Positions 26,087 to 35,799 of a stretch of DNA of 50,995 nt are shown here, piece after piece. The stretch's first letter is position 1, and each line of letters starts with the position of its first letter. The notes beneath the pieces were generated by a model, which saw nothing but the letters and a program-made list of their open reading frames with translations, was not told the DNA's origin and ran no database searches. Location of the stretch: assembly GCA_005776725.1 (NCBI GenBank), contig SXOO01000008.1:1-50995 (forward strand), in the 5' to 3' direction. The translations under genes were made by a program, and so were the position numbers. The DNA comes from Pseudomonadota bacterium (GTDB taxonomy: Bacteria > Myxococcota_A > UBA9042 > GCA-2863065).

Positions 26087-27928
26087 TCACTCACAGGCCT
26101 CGGTCTTGACGTCGGTGGCCTGTAGGAGCCCGAGCAGGGTGCCGACGAAGCCACCGAGGTCGGCGAAGTCCACCGGGAACGACTCGCCGCCCCCCCAGGC
26201 CGCAAGGAATGACTCCGCGCCGGCCGCGCCGGACGCATCCAGCACGTGAACCGTGGCGCTCACCGGCTTGCCCGCATACGTGGTGAGCCGGTTGGGCGGT
26301 CCGAACTCCGTCACCTGGATCGCGCCGTCGACGCACGGATCTTCGCAGGTGTCGCCGATGCTGCAGGGGTACTCAGGACACGGATTGGCCGCGTCGCAGG
26401 TCCGATCCTGGATGGCGCACACCTTCGTGGTCCACGGCACGGCGCTGTCCGGCGGGCGGCACACCCCGGCCTCGCAAGTCGCGTCGGGGCCGCAGCCAGC
26501 CTCGTCGCTGCAGCCCAGCCCGTAGCGGAGGCGCTTTGCCTGGACCCGTGGATGGAAGAACGAGGTCGGGATGGTGTTCTCGGTCTCGGCGCCGTCCGTG
26601 AGCACGATCAGGACGTTGGGGCGGCAGGCCCACGCCGCGTCGTGGCAGGTCCCGTTGATGCAGGCGTAGTGGGGCGACCCACAGGCCGCTGTGTCGCCGC
26701 AGGGCTTACCCTCGACGAGGACGAACTTCCGCAGGTACTCGCTGGCGTAGAAGAGCGTCTTGCCGAGCGGCGTGGAGCCGTCGCCTCGTAGCTCGTGGCC
26801 CTTGTGCGTGGCGCACTTCCCGAGGAAACAGATGGTGGACGCGCACTCGTCGTCCTCCACGCACGTCTGGCCCACTGAGGTCAGCGATTCGGATCCGTCT
26901 ACCCACGCCCTCACCACGGACTGCTCTGCCCCCGTGGAGAGCGGCGCGGCGATCACCTCGCCCTGGTGTTGGTCGAACCAGCTGCCAGCCTGGTGCCCGT
27001 CGTCGTCCCCCGTCATGAGGTCGAGCCCATAGTAGTAGCCGGAGTCGCAGTCGCCGTAGTGCGCCTCGACCTGGGGAAACCGGACGAGCCCGATCCGAGC
27101 CTTGGCGGCGTCCGGGTGGTCCAGCAGCGTGCGCAGGGCCTTCTTCACGAAGCCGATCCGCGTCTCGGGCGCGTCCGGGTAGTCGCAGTCGGGGTACTGC
27201 CATGGCGGACAGTCGGAGGTGATGCACTCGTTCGCCGGCTGGCCGGTGGCCACGATGTCGTTCATGGAGCCGCTCGTGTCGACCAAGAGCAGAACGTTGG
27301 GTTGTAGCGGGGCGCAGTCGCCCTCGACGCACACTGTGGTGCCCGGGCAGGGCAGGGGGACGAAGCCCGTGCCCAGCGCATTACACGCCTGCCGAGCGAG
27401 GCCGTCGCAGACCGGAGCGCCTCCGGGTGTGCAGACGGGCGTGGAGCAGACCCCCAGCTCGCACACCTGGCCCTCTGGGCAAGGCTCGAGCTGCTCCGCG
27501 GTGCCGTCCGCGTTGCATAGGGACCGTGACTTCGTGTCAGCGCACGTGATGAGCCCCGGCACACACACGTCCGGCGCGCACTGGCCCGTCGCGTCGCAGT
27601 GGAAGTTCACCGGGCACTCGCAAGCCACGTCGGTGTCGTCGAAGGGGGGCACGTCCGACGGTAGGTCGGCTGACGGGAGCCGCACATCCTCGGGGGCGGC
27701 GTCCGGCGGCGCGGCCGCATCGACCTCAACCGGGGCCGCTGTGTCCACGCCCCCCTCAGCGTCCTCGCCAGCGGGCGTAGCCGCCTCCCCCGCGCAGCCC
27801 AAGAGCACCGCCGCCCAAGGCAGCCACATCGCAGAGCGAGCCCGACCCCAGCGAGACCGACCGAAGTGGGTACGAGAGAACGCTGGGCCTGGCCCAAGCC
27901 CGCGCGTTTCGAGACGCCGCCGCTGCAT
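26087..27928 (-). CDS. von Willebrand factor A domain lipoprotein
   Basis: Lipoprotein of 613 residues. An acidic/Ala linker follows the lipidated Cys45 (VLLG-C), then Cys-rich units (FHCDATGQCAPDVC, EGQVCELGVC), then a VWA domain with the MIDAS DTSGSMND near residue 216 and the later strand VLIVLTDGAETENT near residue 443. Cys-rich loops (CVEDDECASTICFLGKC and CGPDATCEAGVC) are inserted in the VWA fold. VWA domains bind ligands through a metal ion. I took ATG 27928, preceded by GGAGG; ATG 27829 gives a shorter, more conventional signal peptide (MWLPWAAVLLGC) but has no Shine-Dalgarno. Confidence 0.8.
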   Translation of the reverse strand: MQRRRLETRGLGPGPAFSRTHFGRSRWGRARSAMWLPWAAVLLGCAGEAATPAGEDAEGGVDTAAPVEVDAAAPPDAAPEDVRLPSADLPSDVPPFDDTDVACECPVNFHCDATGQCAPDVCVPGLITCADTKSRSLCNADGTAEQLEPCPEGQVCELGVCSTPVCTPGGAPVCDGLARQACNALGTGFVPLPCPGTTVCVEGDCAPLQPNVLLLVDTSGSMNDIVATGQPANECITSDCPPWQYPDCDYPDAPETRIGFVKKALRTLLDHPDAAKARIGLVRFPQVEAHYGDCDSGYYYGLDLMTGDDDGHQAGSWFDQHQGEVIAAPLSTGAEQSVVRAWVDGSESLTSVGQTCVEDDECASTICFLGKCATHKGHELRGDGSTPLGKTLFYASEYLRKFVLVEGKPCGDTAACGSPHYACINGTCHDAAWACRPNVLIVLTDGAETENTIPTSFFHPRVQAKRLRYGLGCSDEAGCGPDATCEAGVCRPPDSAVPWTTKVCAIQDRTCDAANPCPEYPCSIGDTCEDPCVDGAIQVTEFGPPNRLTTYAGKPVSATVHVLDASGAAGAESFLAAWGGGESFPVDFADLGGFVGTLLGLLQATDVKTEACE

Positions 27929-28090
27929 GAACACCTCCGGGCGGCCGGATGACCCAGCGCACACCGCCAAGGTGTGCCACTACTCACCGCGGCCTGACAA
28001 CCGGCATCGACCAGAGCGCCCGGATCGCCCACCCCCCGCGTCGCGGGAACGTTGACGGTGCCGGCAGCATCGCGGACAACGGGGGCCGAA

Positions 28091-28119
28091 TTGCCTTCCC
28101 ACGCGGCGGCACTTACGAT
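28091..28119 (+). promoter_or_regulatory. Sigma70-type leaderless promoter of the giant repeat lipoprotein
   Basis: TTGCCT (28091-28096) and TACGAT (28114-28119) lie 17 bp apart; the ATG at 28128 follows after 8 nt with no Shine-Dalgarno. Confidence 0.5.
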
Positions 28120-28127
28120 CCTCGGCC

Positions 28128-31100
28128 ATGCAGTTCCGGTCGCTTCGTTTGCTCCTCCCGCTCCTGCCCTGGGCCCTTGCTTGCGGCGACATCGTTCTCC
28201 CCGGCGCGGGCGGAAACGACACCGGGACGGTCTCCCCCGAGGACGACTCCTCCTCTGGCACCTCAGAGACGAAGACTCCCGGGCCCGGTCTCGAGGACGT
28301 CACGGTCGGCCCCCAAGCGGACACCGAGTCGCCGACTGGGGATGCCCTCCACCCCGACGGCGATGACCCCGACGCGGCCAGCCCCGACGTGCTCCTGCCG
28401 GCGGGCCCCGGGACACCGTGCGCCACGGGCGCGGAGTGCGCTTCGGGCTTCTGCGTGGATGGCGTGTGCTGCTACACGGCGTGTGACGCCGAGTGCATGG
28501 CGTGTACGACCGCGCTCAGCGGCCTCCCCGAGGGGAGCTGCGGCCCGGTCCAGGCGGGCTCCGACCCGAAGGGCACCTGCCCGGACGACGGAGCGCCCAG
28601 CTGTGGTCGCACCGGCGTCTGCGATGGCAAGGGGGCGTGCGCCCAGTACTCCAACGCCACCACCTGCGGCGCCACCTCGTGCACCGACGGCGTGCGCACC
28701 CTCGCGGGCACTTGCGACGGCCAGGGCCAGTGCACCCCGGGTCCCACCGAGCCCTGCGCGCCATTCGCCTGCTCAGGCAACGCGTGCGCCGGCGAGTGCA
28801 GCTCGGATCAGGGCTGCTCCGCCGAGACGTGGTGCGATGTGAGCACGGGCGCCTGCGTGGCCAAGAAGGCCCAGGGGGATAAGTGCCAGAACGGAAAGGG
28901 CAGTCACTGCGAGTCGGGGTTCTGTGTCGACGGCGTGTGTTGCGAGAGCGCTTGCGACGAGACGTGCACAGCGTGCGCTGCGCTGCTCACGGGGGCGGCC
29001 GACGGCGAGTGCCGCCCCGCCAAGGATGGGACGGACCCTGACTCCGAGTGCGCGGATCTCGGCTCCGCGGCTTGCGCCACCGATGGGATGTGCGACGGCG
29101 CTGGGAGCTGCCGTCTCGTGCAGGCTGCCACGGCCTGTGTTCCGGGCGTGTGTGCCCTGGGGGTTGCCACCGCGCCGTCACTGTGCGACGGCGCCGGAGC
29201 GTGCATCGCGGGCACTACCACGAGCTGTGCGCCCTTCGCCTGCGCGGGCGCGGTCTGTGCCGTGGAGTGCGCTAGTGGCACGGATTGCTCCGACGGGGCT
29301 TATTGCGAAGGCGGGACCTGCGTCGCCACCCTCGCCACCGGCGCGCCTTGCCAGAGCAGCTCCTCCTGCGCCACGGGTTGGTGCGTCGACGGCGTGTGTT
29401 GTGACGGCGCGTGCGTCGAGGCGTGCTCTGCGTGCAGCGCGGCCCTGACCGAGGCGGGTGATGGGACCTGCGCGCCGGTGCGCGGCAGCACTGATCCCCA
29501 CGGTAACTGCGCCGACCTCGGCGCCGCCTCGTGCGGCACCACCGGCCTCTGCGACGCGGCAGGAGCGTGCGCCATCTATGCCGCTGGCACCCTCTGCGGC
29601 TCCAGCAGCTGCTCGGCCGGGAGCGAGCTCGTGGCCCCGGCCTGCGACGGCGCGGGCGGCTGCGTGGCCAGTCCGGCCGCCTCGTGCGCCCCCTACACCT
29701 GCGGTTCGTCCGCCTGCAAGGACTCCTGCGACGTCGACGCCGACTGCGTGGCGGGTCATTTCTGCCAGGTCGGGGCGTGCGTTCCTCGGCTGGTGGCCGG
29801 CGCCGAGTGCAGCGCGGCCAACCAGTGCGCCTCGGGCAACTGTGTCGACGGCGTCTGTTGCGACACAGCGTGTGGAGGGCTGTGTGAGGCCTGCAGCACC
29901 GCCCTCAAGGGGAGCGGCGCCGATGGCGTGTGCCAACCCGTCGGTGCGGGCCTCGATCACGGCGGCGAGTGCGCCGACAGCGGCGCTACCTCCTGCGGGA
30001 CCGATGGGGTCTGCAACGGCGCGGGCGCTTGTAGGCTCTACGGCGCAGGCGCCCCTTGTGGCGACGCCGGCTGCTCGGGCGGCAAGGCCACGGAGGCCTC
30101 GGCGTGTGACGGCGAGGGGACGTGCGTCGGGGGGCCGTCGCAAGTCTGCTCGCCGTTCGCCTGTGACGGGCTCGGCTGCCACGTTGGCTGCTCTACGCCG
30201 GCGGAATGCGAGCCCGGAAATGCCTGCATCGACGAGGCCTGTGTGGGCCTACTCGACGACGGCGCGGTCTGTGCAGACGGGCTCGAGTGCCGGAGCGGTC
30301 ACTGCACCGATGGGGTGTGCTGTAACAGCGCGTGTGGGGGCACCTGCCAGGCGTGCAGGGCCGTGCTCAAGGGCGGGGGCGCCGACGGGAGCTGCGGGCC
30401 GATCGACGCGGGCTCCGATCCTGGGAATGAGTGCGCGGCCACGGGCGCGGAGACCTGCGGAACCATTGGCGCTTGCGACGGCTCAGGGGCTTGCGCGCTG
30501 CACGGCAGCGTGGCGGTCTGCGCGGCCGCGGCCTGTTCGAGCGGCGTGGCCAGCGCCGCGGCGAACTGCAACGGCGCCGGAGCCTGTCTGCCCGGGCCCA
30601 CCACCGCATGCGGCGCGTATGGTTGCGCAGCAACGGCCTGTCGGACCAAGTGCAACCAGAATTCAGACTGCGCGTCCGGATTCCGATGCTCCCCCAGCGA
30701 GACCTGCGTGCCCTTCTCGGGGCTCGGCGAGCCCTGCACCGGGGGGGCTCAGTGTACGAGCGGGCACTGCGTCGAGGGCGTCTGCTGTGACGGAGGGTGC
30801 ACGGGACTCTGCCGCTCCTGCCTGGCGGCGAAGAAGGGCGGTGGGCTTGACGGTGTCTGCGGCGAAGTGGCCGTGGGGCAGGATCCGGACAGCGAGTGCA
30901 CGGATCAGGGCACGTCGACCTGCGGGAATGATGGCACCTGCAACGGCGCCGGCGCCTGCCGGAAGTACGCTGCGGGCACGGAGTGCAAGCCGCCCACATG
31001 CGCCGCCGGAAAGCAGACCACCGCCGGCGTCTGCAACGGATCTGGCAGCTGCAACAACGGGACGTCGACGAACTGCACGCCCTATGTCTGTGGCGCTACG

Positions 31101-33242
31101 GCGTGCCTGGCCACCTGCACCAAGGCGGCAGACTGCTCCTCGGGCACCTGCTTGAACGGGGCGTGCGGCGGCAAGCTGGGGAACGGCGCGGCTTGCATCG
31201 CGAACAGCGAGTGCTCCAGCAGCAACTGCGTGGACAGCGTCTGCTGCAACACCGGGTGCACCGGCGCGTGCCAGGCCTGCAGCGCGTTGCGTAAGGGCTC
31301 GGGGACTGACGGCACCTGCGGGGCCGTGGTGGTAGGAACCGATCCCGACGACGACTGCGGCGCGACGCCCGCTTCCGGCTGCGGACTGGACGGCTCCTGC
31401 GACGGCGCCGGGGCATGTCGTCTTCACCCCACCGGCACGACGTGTTCGGCCGCGAGCTGTAGCGCGGGCACCGCGACCCCGGCGGGCGCCTGCACGGGCA
31501 CCGGCACGTGCGCAGTCGGGGCAGCGAAGCCGTGTGCGCCCTACGCCTGCGGGGCAGCCGCCTGCAACACGACGTGCTCCACCGCGGCTGACTGCGCCGG
31601 CGGGCAGATTTGCCTCAGCGGGGCCTGCGTGTCGCCTCTGGCCAACGGCGCGGCGTGCTCTACCGGCGTTCAGTGCTCGTCTACGTTCTGCGTCGACGGG
31701 GTCTGCTGCTCTGGGGCCTGCACGGGGATTTGCAAAGCGTGCAACGTCGCGGGCTTCGTCGGGACCTGCTCGAACGTCGCTGTCAACACCGACCCCGCGA
31801 GCGAGTGCGCGCTGCAGAGCGCGTCCACCTGCGGTACCACGGGTGTGTGTAATGGCGCGGGGGCTTGTCAGAAGTACCCTGCGGGTACCGTGTGCACCGC
31901 GGGCTCGTGCGCCAGCGGAGTCCAGAGCGCGGACGGAACGTGCAACGGGTCCGGCATCTGCACGGCGGGCGCTACCACCTCGTGCTCCCCGTACGTCTGC
32001 GGCGCCACGGCGTGCGCCGCCACCTGCGCTGGCGACGCCACCTGCGTGGCCGCCGCCTATTGCGCCGGGGGCAAGTGCCTGCCGAAGGCGTCCAACGGAT
32101 CCGAGTGCTCCACTGCGGCCTCCTGCACTAGCGGGCACTGCGTCGACGGGGTCTGCTGCGATGGCGCCTGCACGGGGACCTGCGTCGCCTGCTCCAACGT
32201 CAAGACGGGCTCCACTGACGGCAAGTGCACCTCCGTCAAGGACAAGACCGACCCCGACAACGAGTGCGCCGCCGCGGCGGCCGGGACCTGCGGGCAGACA
32301 GGGCTGTGCGGGGACGCCGGCACCTGTGCGCTCTACGACTCCGCTACCCAGTGCATCGCGCCGAGCTGCTCGGGCGGCGTGCAGGTCGCCGCCGGCATCT
32401 GCAACGGCCTCGGGACCTGCGCGGCGGGCGCCTCCTCACAATGCTCTCCGTTCGCGTGCGGCGGAACGGCGTGCACCACCACCTGCGTCAGCGACACAAA
32501 CTGCGCTCCGGGCCACTACTGCTCTTCTGGGGCGTGTCTCCCCCTCAAGGCGAACGGAGTGGTGTGCACCGTAAACGGCCAGTGTTCGAGCGCGTCGTGT
32601 GTTGACGGGGTCTGTTGTGACAGCGCGTGCACCGGGACCTGCCGCGCGTGCAGCAAGGCGAAGACTGGCAGCCCGGACGGGACCTGCACCAACGTTGGCA
32701 GCGGCGCTGACCCCGACAACGAGTGCACCGACAACGGCGCGTCGAAGTGCGAGCAGGACGGCGCGTGCAGCGGCTCCGGCAGCTGTCGGATCTACTCGTC
32801 GGGGACGGTGTGCATCGCTGCCTCCTGCGCCTCGGGCTCGCAGACGTCGGCCGGGCTCTGTGACGGCGCCGGGAACTGCAAGGCTGGAACGGCGAGCGCT
32901 TGTACGCCCTACGCGTGCGGGACCAGCGCCTGCGTCACGTCGTGCACCAGCTCCAGCAACTGTGTCGCGGGATACGTCTGCAACGCGTCCAAGTGCATCT
33001 TGCCGCTGGCCAACGGGTCGACGTGCACGTCCGCTGCGGTCTGCAGCTCGGGCTTCTGTGTGGACGGGGTGTGTTGCGGGTCGGCCTGTACCGGGACCTG
33101 CAAGGCCTGCTCTGCAGCGAAGACGGGCTACGAGGACGGCGTTTGCGAGCCGATCGATGGCTGGGATCCCGACGACGAATGCTCGGGGACCTCGCTCTGC
33201 TGCTTCGGTATCTGCCGGCAACCGAGCCAGTGCTTGCTCTGA
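28128..33242 (+). CDS. Giant lipoprotein with ten and a half VDGVCC repeats
   Basis: Lipoprotein of 1704 residues (lipobox WALA-C19) with an acidic Ser/Thr/Asp linker to about residue 95. The rest is ten tandem units of about 153 residues plus a half unit. Each unit has C.SG.CVDGVCC..AC...C.AC, a DG.C.PV.....P..EC segment, CG..G.C.G.G.C, a loop ending in G..C.G.G.C, and SCAPYACG..AC...C. The last half unit ends in DPDDECSGTSLCC and CLL. Some 20-plus Cys per unit imply heavy disulfide bonding outside the cytoplasm. No catalytic domain is present. A rod-like surface or adhesive structure is an inference. Its 3' end is duplicated at 40137. Confidence 0.85.
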   Translation: MQFRSLRLLLPLLPWALACGDIVLPGAGGNDTGTVSPEDDSSSGTSETKTPGPGLEDVTVGPQADTESPTGDALHPDGDDPDAASPDVLLPAGPGTPCATGAECASGFCVDGVCCYTACDAECMACTTALSGLPEGSCGPVQAGSDPKGTCPDDGAPSCGRTGVCDGKGACAQYSNATTCGATSCTDGVRTLAGTCDGQGQCTPGPTEPCAPFACSGNACAGECSSDQGCSAETWCDVSTGACVAKKAQGDKCQNGKGSHCESGFCVDGVCCESACDETCTACAALLTGAADGECRPAKDGTDPDSECADLGSAACATDGMCDGAGSCRLVQAATACVPGVCALGVATAPSLCDGAGACIAGTTTSCAPFACAGAVCAVECASGTDCSDGAYCEGGTCVATLATGAPCQSSSSCATGWCVDGVCCDGACVEACSACSAALTEAGDGTCAPVRGSTDPHGNCADLGAASCGTTGLCDAAGACAIYAAGTLCGSSSCSAGSELVAPACDGAGGCVASPAASCAPYTCGSSACKDSCDVDADCVAGHFCQVGACVPRLVAGAECSAANQCASGNCVDGVCCDTACGGLCEACSTALKGSGADGVCQPVGAGLDHGGECADSGATSCGTDGVCNGAGACRLYGAGAPCGDAGCSGGKATEASACDGEGTCVGGPSQVCSPFACDGLGCHVGCSTPAECEPGNACIDEACVGLLDDGAVCADGLECRSGHCTDGVCCNSACGGTCQACRAVLKGGGADGSCGPIDAGSDPGNECAATGAETCGTIGACDGSGACALHGSVAVCAAAACSSGVASAAANCNGAGACLPGPTTACGAYGCAATACRTKCNQNSDCASGFRCSPSETCVPFSGLGEPCTGGAQCTSGHCVEGVCCDGGCTGLCRSCLAAKKGGGLDGVCGEVAVGQDPDSECTDQGTSTCGNDGTCNGAGACRKYAAGTECKPPTCAAGKQTTAGVCNGSGSCNNGTSTNCTPYVCGATACLATCTKAADCSSGTCLNGACGGKLGNGAACIANSECSSSNCVDSVCCNTGCTGACQACSALRKGSGTDGTCGAVVVGTDPDDDCGATPASGCGLDGSCDGAGACRLHPTGTTCSAASCSAGTATPAGACTGTGTCAVGAAKPCAPYACGAAACNTTCSTAADCAGGQICLSGACVSPLANGAACSTGVQCSSTFCVDGVCCSGACTGICKACNVAGFVGTCSNVAVNTDPASECALQSASTCGTTGVCNGAGACQKYPAGTVCTAGSCASGVQSADGTCNGSGICTAGATTSCSPYVCGATACAATCAGDATCVAAAYCAGGKCLPKASNGSECSTAASCTSGHCVDGVCCDGACTGTCVACSNVKTGSTDGKCTSVKDKTDPDNECAAAAAGTCGQTGLCGDAGTCALYDSATQCIAPSCSGGVQVAAGICNGLGTCAAGASSQCSPFACGGTACTTTCVSDTNCAPGHYCSSGACLPLKANGVVCTVNGQCSSASCVDGVCCDSACTGTCRACSKAKTGSPDGTCTNVGSGADPDNECTDNGASKCEQDGACSGSGSCRIYSSGTVCIAASCASGSQTSAGLCDGAGNCKAGTASACTPYACGTSACVTSCTSSSNCVAGYVCNASKCILPLANGSTCTSAAVCSSGFCVDGVCCGSACTGTCKACSAAKTGYEDGVCEPIDGWDPDDECSGTSLCCFGICRQPSQCLL
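28420..33242 (+). repeat. Tandem 460-bp coding repeats
   Basis: The VDGVCC-coding core recurs near 28451, 28924, 29385, 29841, 30303, 30768, 31225, 31687, 32140, 32598 and 33056, a spacing of 450-475 bp. Units are diverged at DNA level but regular enough for unequal recombination to change copy number. Confidence 0.85.
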
Positions 33243-33261
33243 GCCTCGGTTAGTTCCCGTA
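33168..33261 (+). repeat. Direct repeat, copy A
   Basis: About 94 bp covering the last 25 codons of the giant lipoprotein gene and 19 bp beyond, matching 40137-40229 at about 90 percent by eye (one single-base gap). The matching tail includes GTTCCCGTA, equivalent on the minus strand to the last codons of the hydrolase gene at 40218. Confidence 0.8.
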
Positions 33262-33838
33262 ACGGACGGAGCACCCGCGGCCGGGGTGACAACACCCGGG
33301 GCGCTTCATCCGCGTCGTTCCCGTATCCGGCGCCCCACACACAGACGGTCGTGGCCAGCGCAAGGTTCAGGAAGAGACTCCACGCGTCACATTCGCCACG
33401 ATACGGCAGGCTGGAGAGGCGCAGAGTCCAAGGAATACTGCCCGAGCCTCGAACGCCTGCGCCCCAGGCAATACGGCGCGGGGTGCGCGAGGGTGGGCAA
33501 CGTCCTTGGTTCGTCCTCCGCTGTGCGCGGACCCCCGGCAAGGACTGCTCACCGGACTGAACGCGGGTCACGTTCCGATTGCGCGCGTGTCCGGCCCCGC
33601 GCCCAGGCCATCCTCGCCGCCCGCACCCAGGGCCACCTGGGCGTGAGTGGGCAGCCGGCAAGACGGGGCCGGCTATTTGAGTAGTGTGTCCCCTGACCCG
33701 ATGTCTCCCGATATGTCAGCCTTGACGGCCACCACTGCGGCAGAGCATCCTCAGGCGCGCGCAATGAACCAAACCAGAGTGGCGCTAGAGACTCCTCTCC
33801 CCTCTGGTCGATAGTCGGACCTGCGCCCTGGAGGAACC
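33262..33838. other. Intergenic stretch with no convincing gene
   Basis: No open frame here has a plausible start, Shine-Dalgarno and protein-like composition. Short Arg/Pro-rich frames are typical GC-rich shadows. Only the GGAGG site just before 33839 is functional-looking. Confidence 0.5.
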
Positions 33839-34765
33839 GTGAGCCACGCGCCCCGTTTGCCCGTACTACCCAGCGTCTTTGCGCGACCCGCAGCATGTCC
33901 CACCAGCGGGCGTGGGCCCGGATCGTGGGTCTTCGCGGAGTGTACGTCCCGGCTCCTCCCCGCGCTCGCGCTCGCATTGGTGATCGGGGCCGCGCTGTAT
34001 CCGTCCACGGCCGGGGCGGCTTCGGTGAAGGAGCTCGCCACGCAGCTAAAGACGAGCGACGACTTCCGCGTGCGCATGCAGGCCGCGCTCGGGCTGGGCG
34101 CGTCGGGGGATTCTGCTGCCGTGAAGCCGCTCTGCGCCGCCCTCGCCGACACGAACGTCTCGGTCAGGGTCGCCGCCGCGGCAGCGCTCGGCAAGCTGGG
34201 CAAGCAGTCGGGGCTGCCGTGCCTCAAGGCGGTGGTAGCGAAGGAGACGGCGCCGAGCGTGAAGGCGCAGGTGGAGAAGTCGATCTCGGCCCTGGAGAAC
34301 GCGTCGTCGTCCGGGAGCGCCCCCGCCGCGCCCCCGCCGCCCGGCCCCGACGCGAAGTTCTACGTCGCCATCCAGGTCACCAACAAGACGAGCCGCCCGG
34401 CCGCGGAGGTCGACGCGATCGTGCGCGCCGCGATGCAGGACAAGCTGCTAGCGAAGAAGGGATACGCGGTCGCGCCCAAGGGCGAGACGACCGCGCAGGG
34501 CGGGCAGATCGTCAAGTCGAAGAAGCTCAAGGGTTTCCTTCTCATCGCTGCGGTGGAGGCGCCGGGCTACCAGGGCGGCGATCTCTCGCAGGTCGTACGC
34601 GTCACGATGTGGACCTACCCGGACAAAGCGCCGCAGGGCGAGTTCGCGCCGAAGCTCACGCAGAGCAGTACGCCCCAAACCGACGTGCAGGGCGAGAACG
34701 TACTCATGAAGTTGTGCGCGGAGAACGCGATCGAGACCTTCCTTAAAGTCGCGGCCTCCATGTGA
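33839..34765 (+). CDS. HEAT-repeat protein with N-terminal membrane segment
   Basis: Protein of 308 residues. GTG 33839 is preceded by TGGAGGAACC, a strong Shine-Dalgarno. An N-terminal extension of about 38 residues leads to a hydrophobic segment (LLPALALALVIGAALYP, then AGA), a signal anchor or late signal peptide. Residues about 62-135 carry two to three HEAT-like repeats (VRMQAALGLGASGDSAAVKP, VRVAAAAALGKLGKQSGLP). After an Ala/Pro linker, a C-terminal domain (FYVAIQVTNKT, GFLLIAAVEAPGYQG, RVTMWTYPDK) of about 135 residues is unrecognised. Likely periplasmic scaffold; the function is unknown. Confidence 0.7.
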   Translation: MSHAPRLPVLPSVFARPAACPTSGRGPGSWVFAECTSRLLPALALALVIGAALYPSTAGAASVKELATQLKTSDDFRVRMQAALGLGASGDSAAVKPLCAALADTNVSVRVAAAAALGKLGKQSGLPCLKAVVAKETAPSVKAQVEKSISALENASSSGSAPAAPPPPGPDAKFYVAIQVTNKTSRPAAEVDAIVRAAMQDKLLAKKGYAVAPKGETTAQGGQIVKSKKLKGFLLIAAVEAPGYQGGDLSQVVRVTMWTYPDKAPQGEFAPKLTQSSTPQTDVQGENVLMKLCAENAIETFLKVAASM

Positions 34766-34877
34766 CGGACCCCACGCTCGCTCCCAAAGCGGGTTCAGCG
34801 TCTTGTTGAGCCTCGTCAGTTCGTTCACCGAAGCGAGAGTCGCCAAGTCGATCGAGGCTGAGCTTGCCTGCGCACGG

Positions 34878-35216
34878 TCAGGGGCACGCTGGAACGATGG
34901 CCTTCTCCCAGTCCCACCGGCCCGAGTTATCGCGCGGCGGAGCGTTCATCACACACTCGGAGCAGGCGTCGATGGCGCGGCAGCCGCAATAGAGGATCTC
35001 GAGATTTCCGCTGTTGAGGACGGTGCCGTTGCAGCTCTTGGTCGCCATCACGCAGCCGGTGTCGGAAGCGACGCAGGTCCACAGGCTCATCGAGTGGTCG
35101 TGGCCGGTCGGCGTAGTGAACGTCGCGTAGTAGCCCCCACCGTTGGTGCTGCCGATCTCGCGCCAGTACGAGTTGTTGCCAGCCGAGATCCATTCAGTGA
35201 ACGTGGTCTGAGCCAC
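34878..35216 (-). CDS. Small Cys-rich hypothetical protein
   Basis: Protein of 112 residues with eight Cys in its second half (WTCVASDTGCVMATKSC, EILYCGCRAIDACSEC). It starts at a GTG with no clear Shine-Dalgarno and no signal peptide, although such a Cys content suggests an exported protein. The frame remains open about 60 bp upstream without another start, so it may be the remnant of a longer gene. It lies in the loosely packed 33-40 kb block. No family recognised. Confidence 0.45.
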   Translation of the reverse strand: MAQTTFTEWISAGNNSYWREIGSTNGGGYYATFTTPTGHDHSMSLWTCVASDTGCVMATKSCNGTVLNSGNLEILYCGCRAIDACSECVMNAPPRDNSGRWDWEKAIVPACP

Positions 35217-35520
35217 TGCACGCTTCTTGTGCCTACGCGTAGAGAGCGATGACGCCTGCTGGGTCCTTGATGCAGATCACTGGTTCTAAACGTGTGTTCT
35301 GCTTCCGGACGACGCTCGTAGCGAGCTGCGGCCGGAGCACCGGGTGAGACAGCCGGGCGGGGCCTGGTGCATGGCGCCGGAGCGCGGCCAGGTGCCTCCC
35401 ACCTGACCAAGTCGGCGTTGGAAGCAAGTGACTCCACCGTGTCGACAGTCCCGCGGTCCGCCATCCCTACCGAGGACGGGCCGGACACCCTCGGGCACCC
35501 CAAGCCGGTCGGGTGAAGGG
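35217..35520. other. Intergenic stretch with no convincing gene
   Basis: Short frames on both strands lack starts with ribosome sites and have Arg/Pro-rich shadow composition. One minus-strand frame (35233-35427) ends in ICIKDPAGVIALYA, which looks protein-like, and could be a gene remnant. Confidence 0.4.
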
Positions 35521-35550
35521 TCGCCATCGGAGCGGGCCGTGAGTTAGGCT
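35521..35550 (+). promoter_or_regulatory. Candidate leaderless promoter
   Basis: TCGCCA (35521-35526, four of six) and TAGGCT (35545-35550) are separated by 18 bp; ATG 35558 follows after 7 nt without a Shine-Dalgarno. Confidence 0.4.
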
Positions 35551-35557
35551 CGCCCCG

Positions 35558-35761
35558 ATGGCGAAAGCGACCGAACCGATCCTCCTGAAACACGACTTCA
35601 CGTTCACGAGCGATGCGGACCTCAACGCGCAGATCGCCGTGCACCGCTCGGCGCGACAAGCCGAAGACGGTCAGATCCTGGCCATGCACGCACGACAGTC
35701 GCTCGGCGCGACCAAGGTGCGCATCACGTTTCGGGTGGTCGAAAGGAGGGGAGGGCGGTGA
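35558..35761 (+). CDS. Small hypothetical protein
   Basis: Protein of 67 residues, no signal peptide, no family recognised. The end ATKVRITFRVVERRGGR and start MAKATEPILLKHDFTFTSD look protein-like with regular codon use, and a TAGGCT promoter element sits 7 nt before the ATG. Its small size and position in a block of gene fragments leave open that it is a remnant. Confidence 0.45.
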   Translation: MAKATEPILLKHDFTFTSDADLNAQIAVHRSARQAEDGQILAMHARQSLGATKVRITFRVVERRGGR

Positions 35762-35799
35762 GACGCTCCAGGCCCGACACCGCTCCCTGACCGACTTCG

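Noticed and set aside
28420..33200. Regular repeats considered as a CRISPR array or satellite
   Set aside because: Spacing is about 460 bp, units are diverged at DNA level but conserved in protein, and one frame is open throughout.
33680..33700. GTAGTGTGTCCCCTGACCCG, reminiscent of some insertion-sequence ends
   Set aside because: I found no inverted partner or transposase next to it, so it cannot be called an element end.
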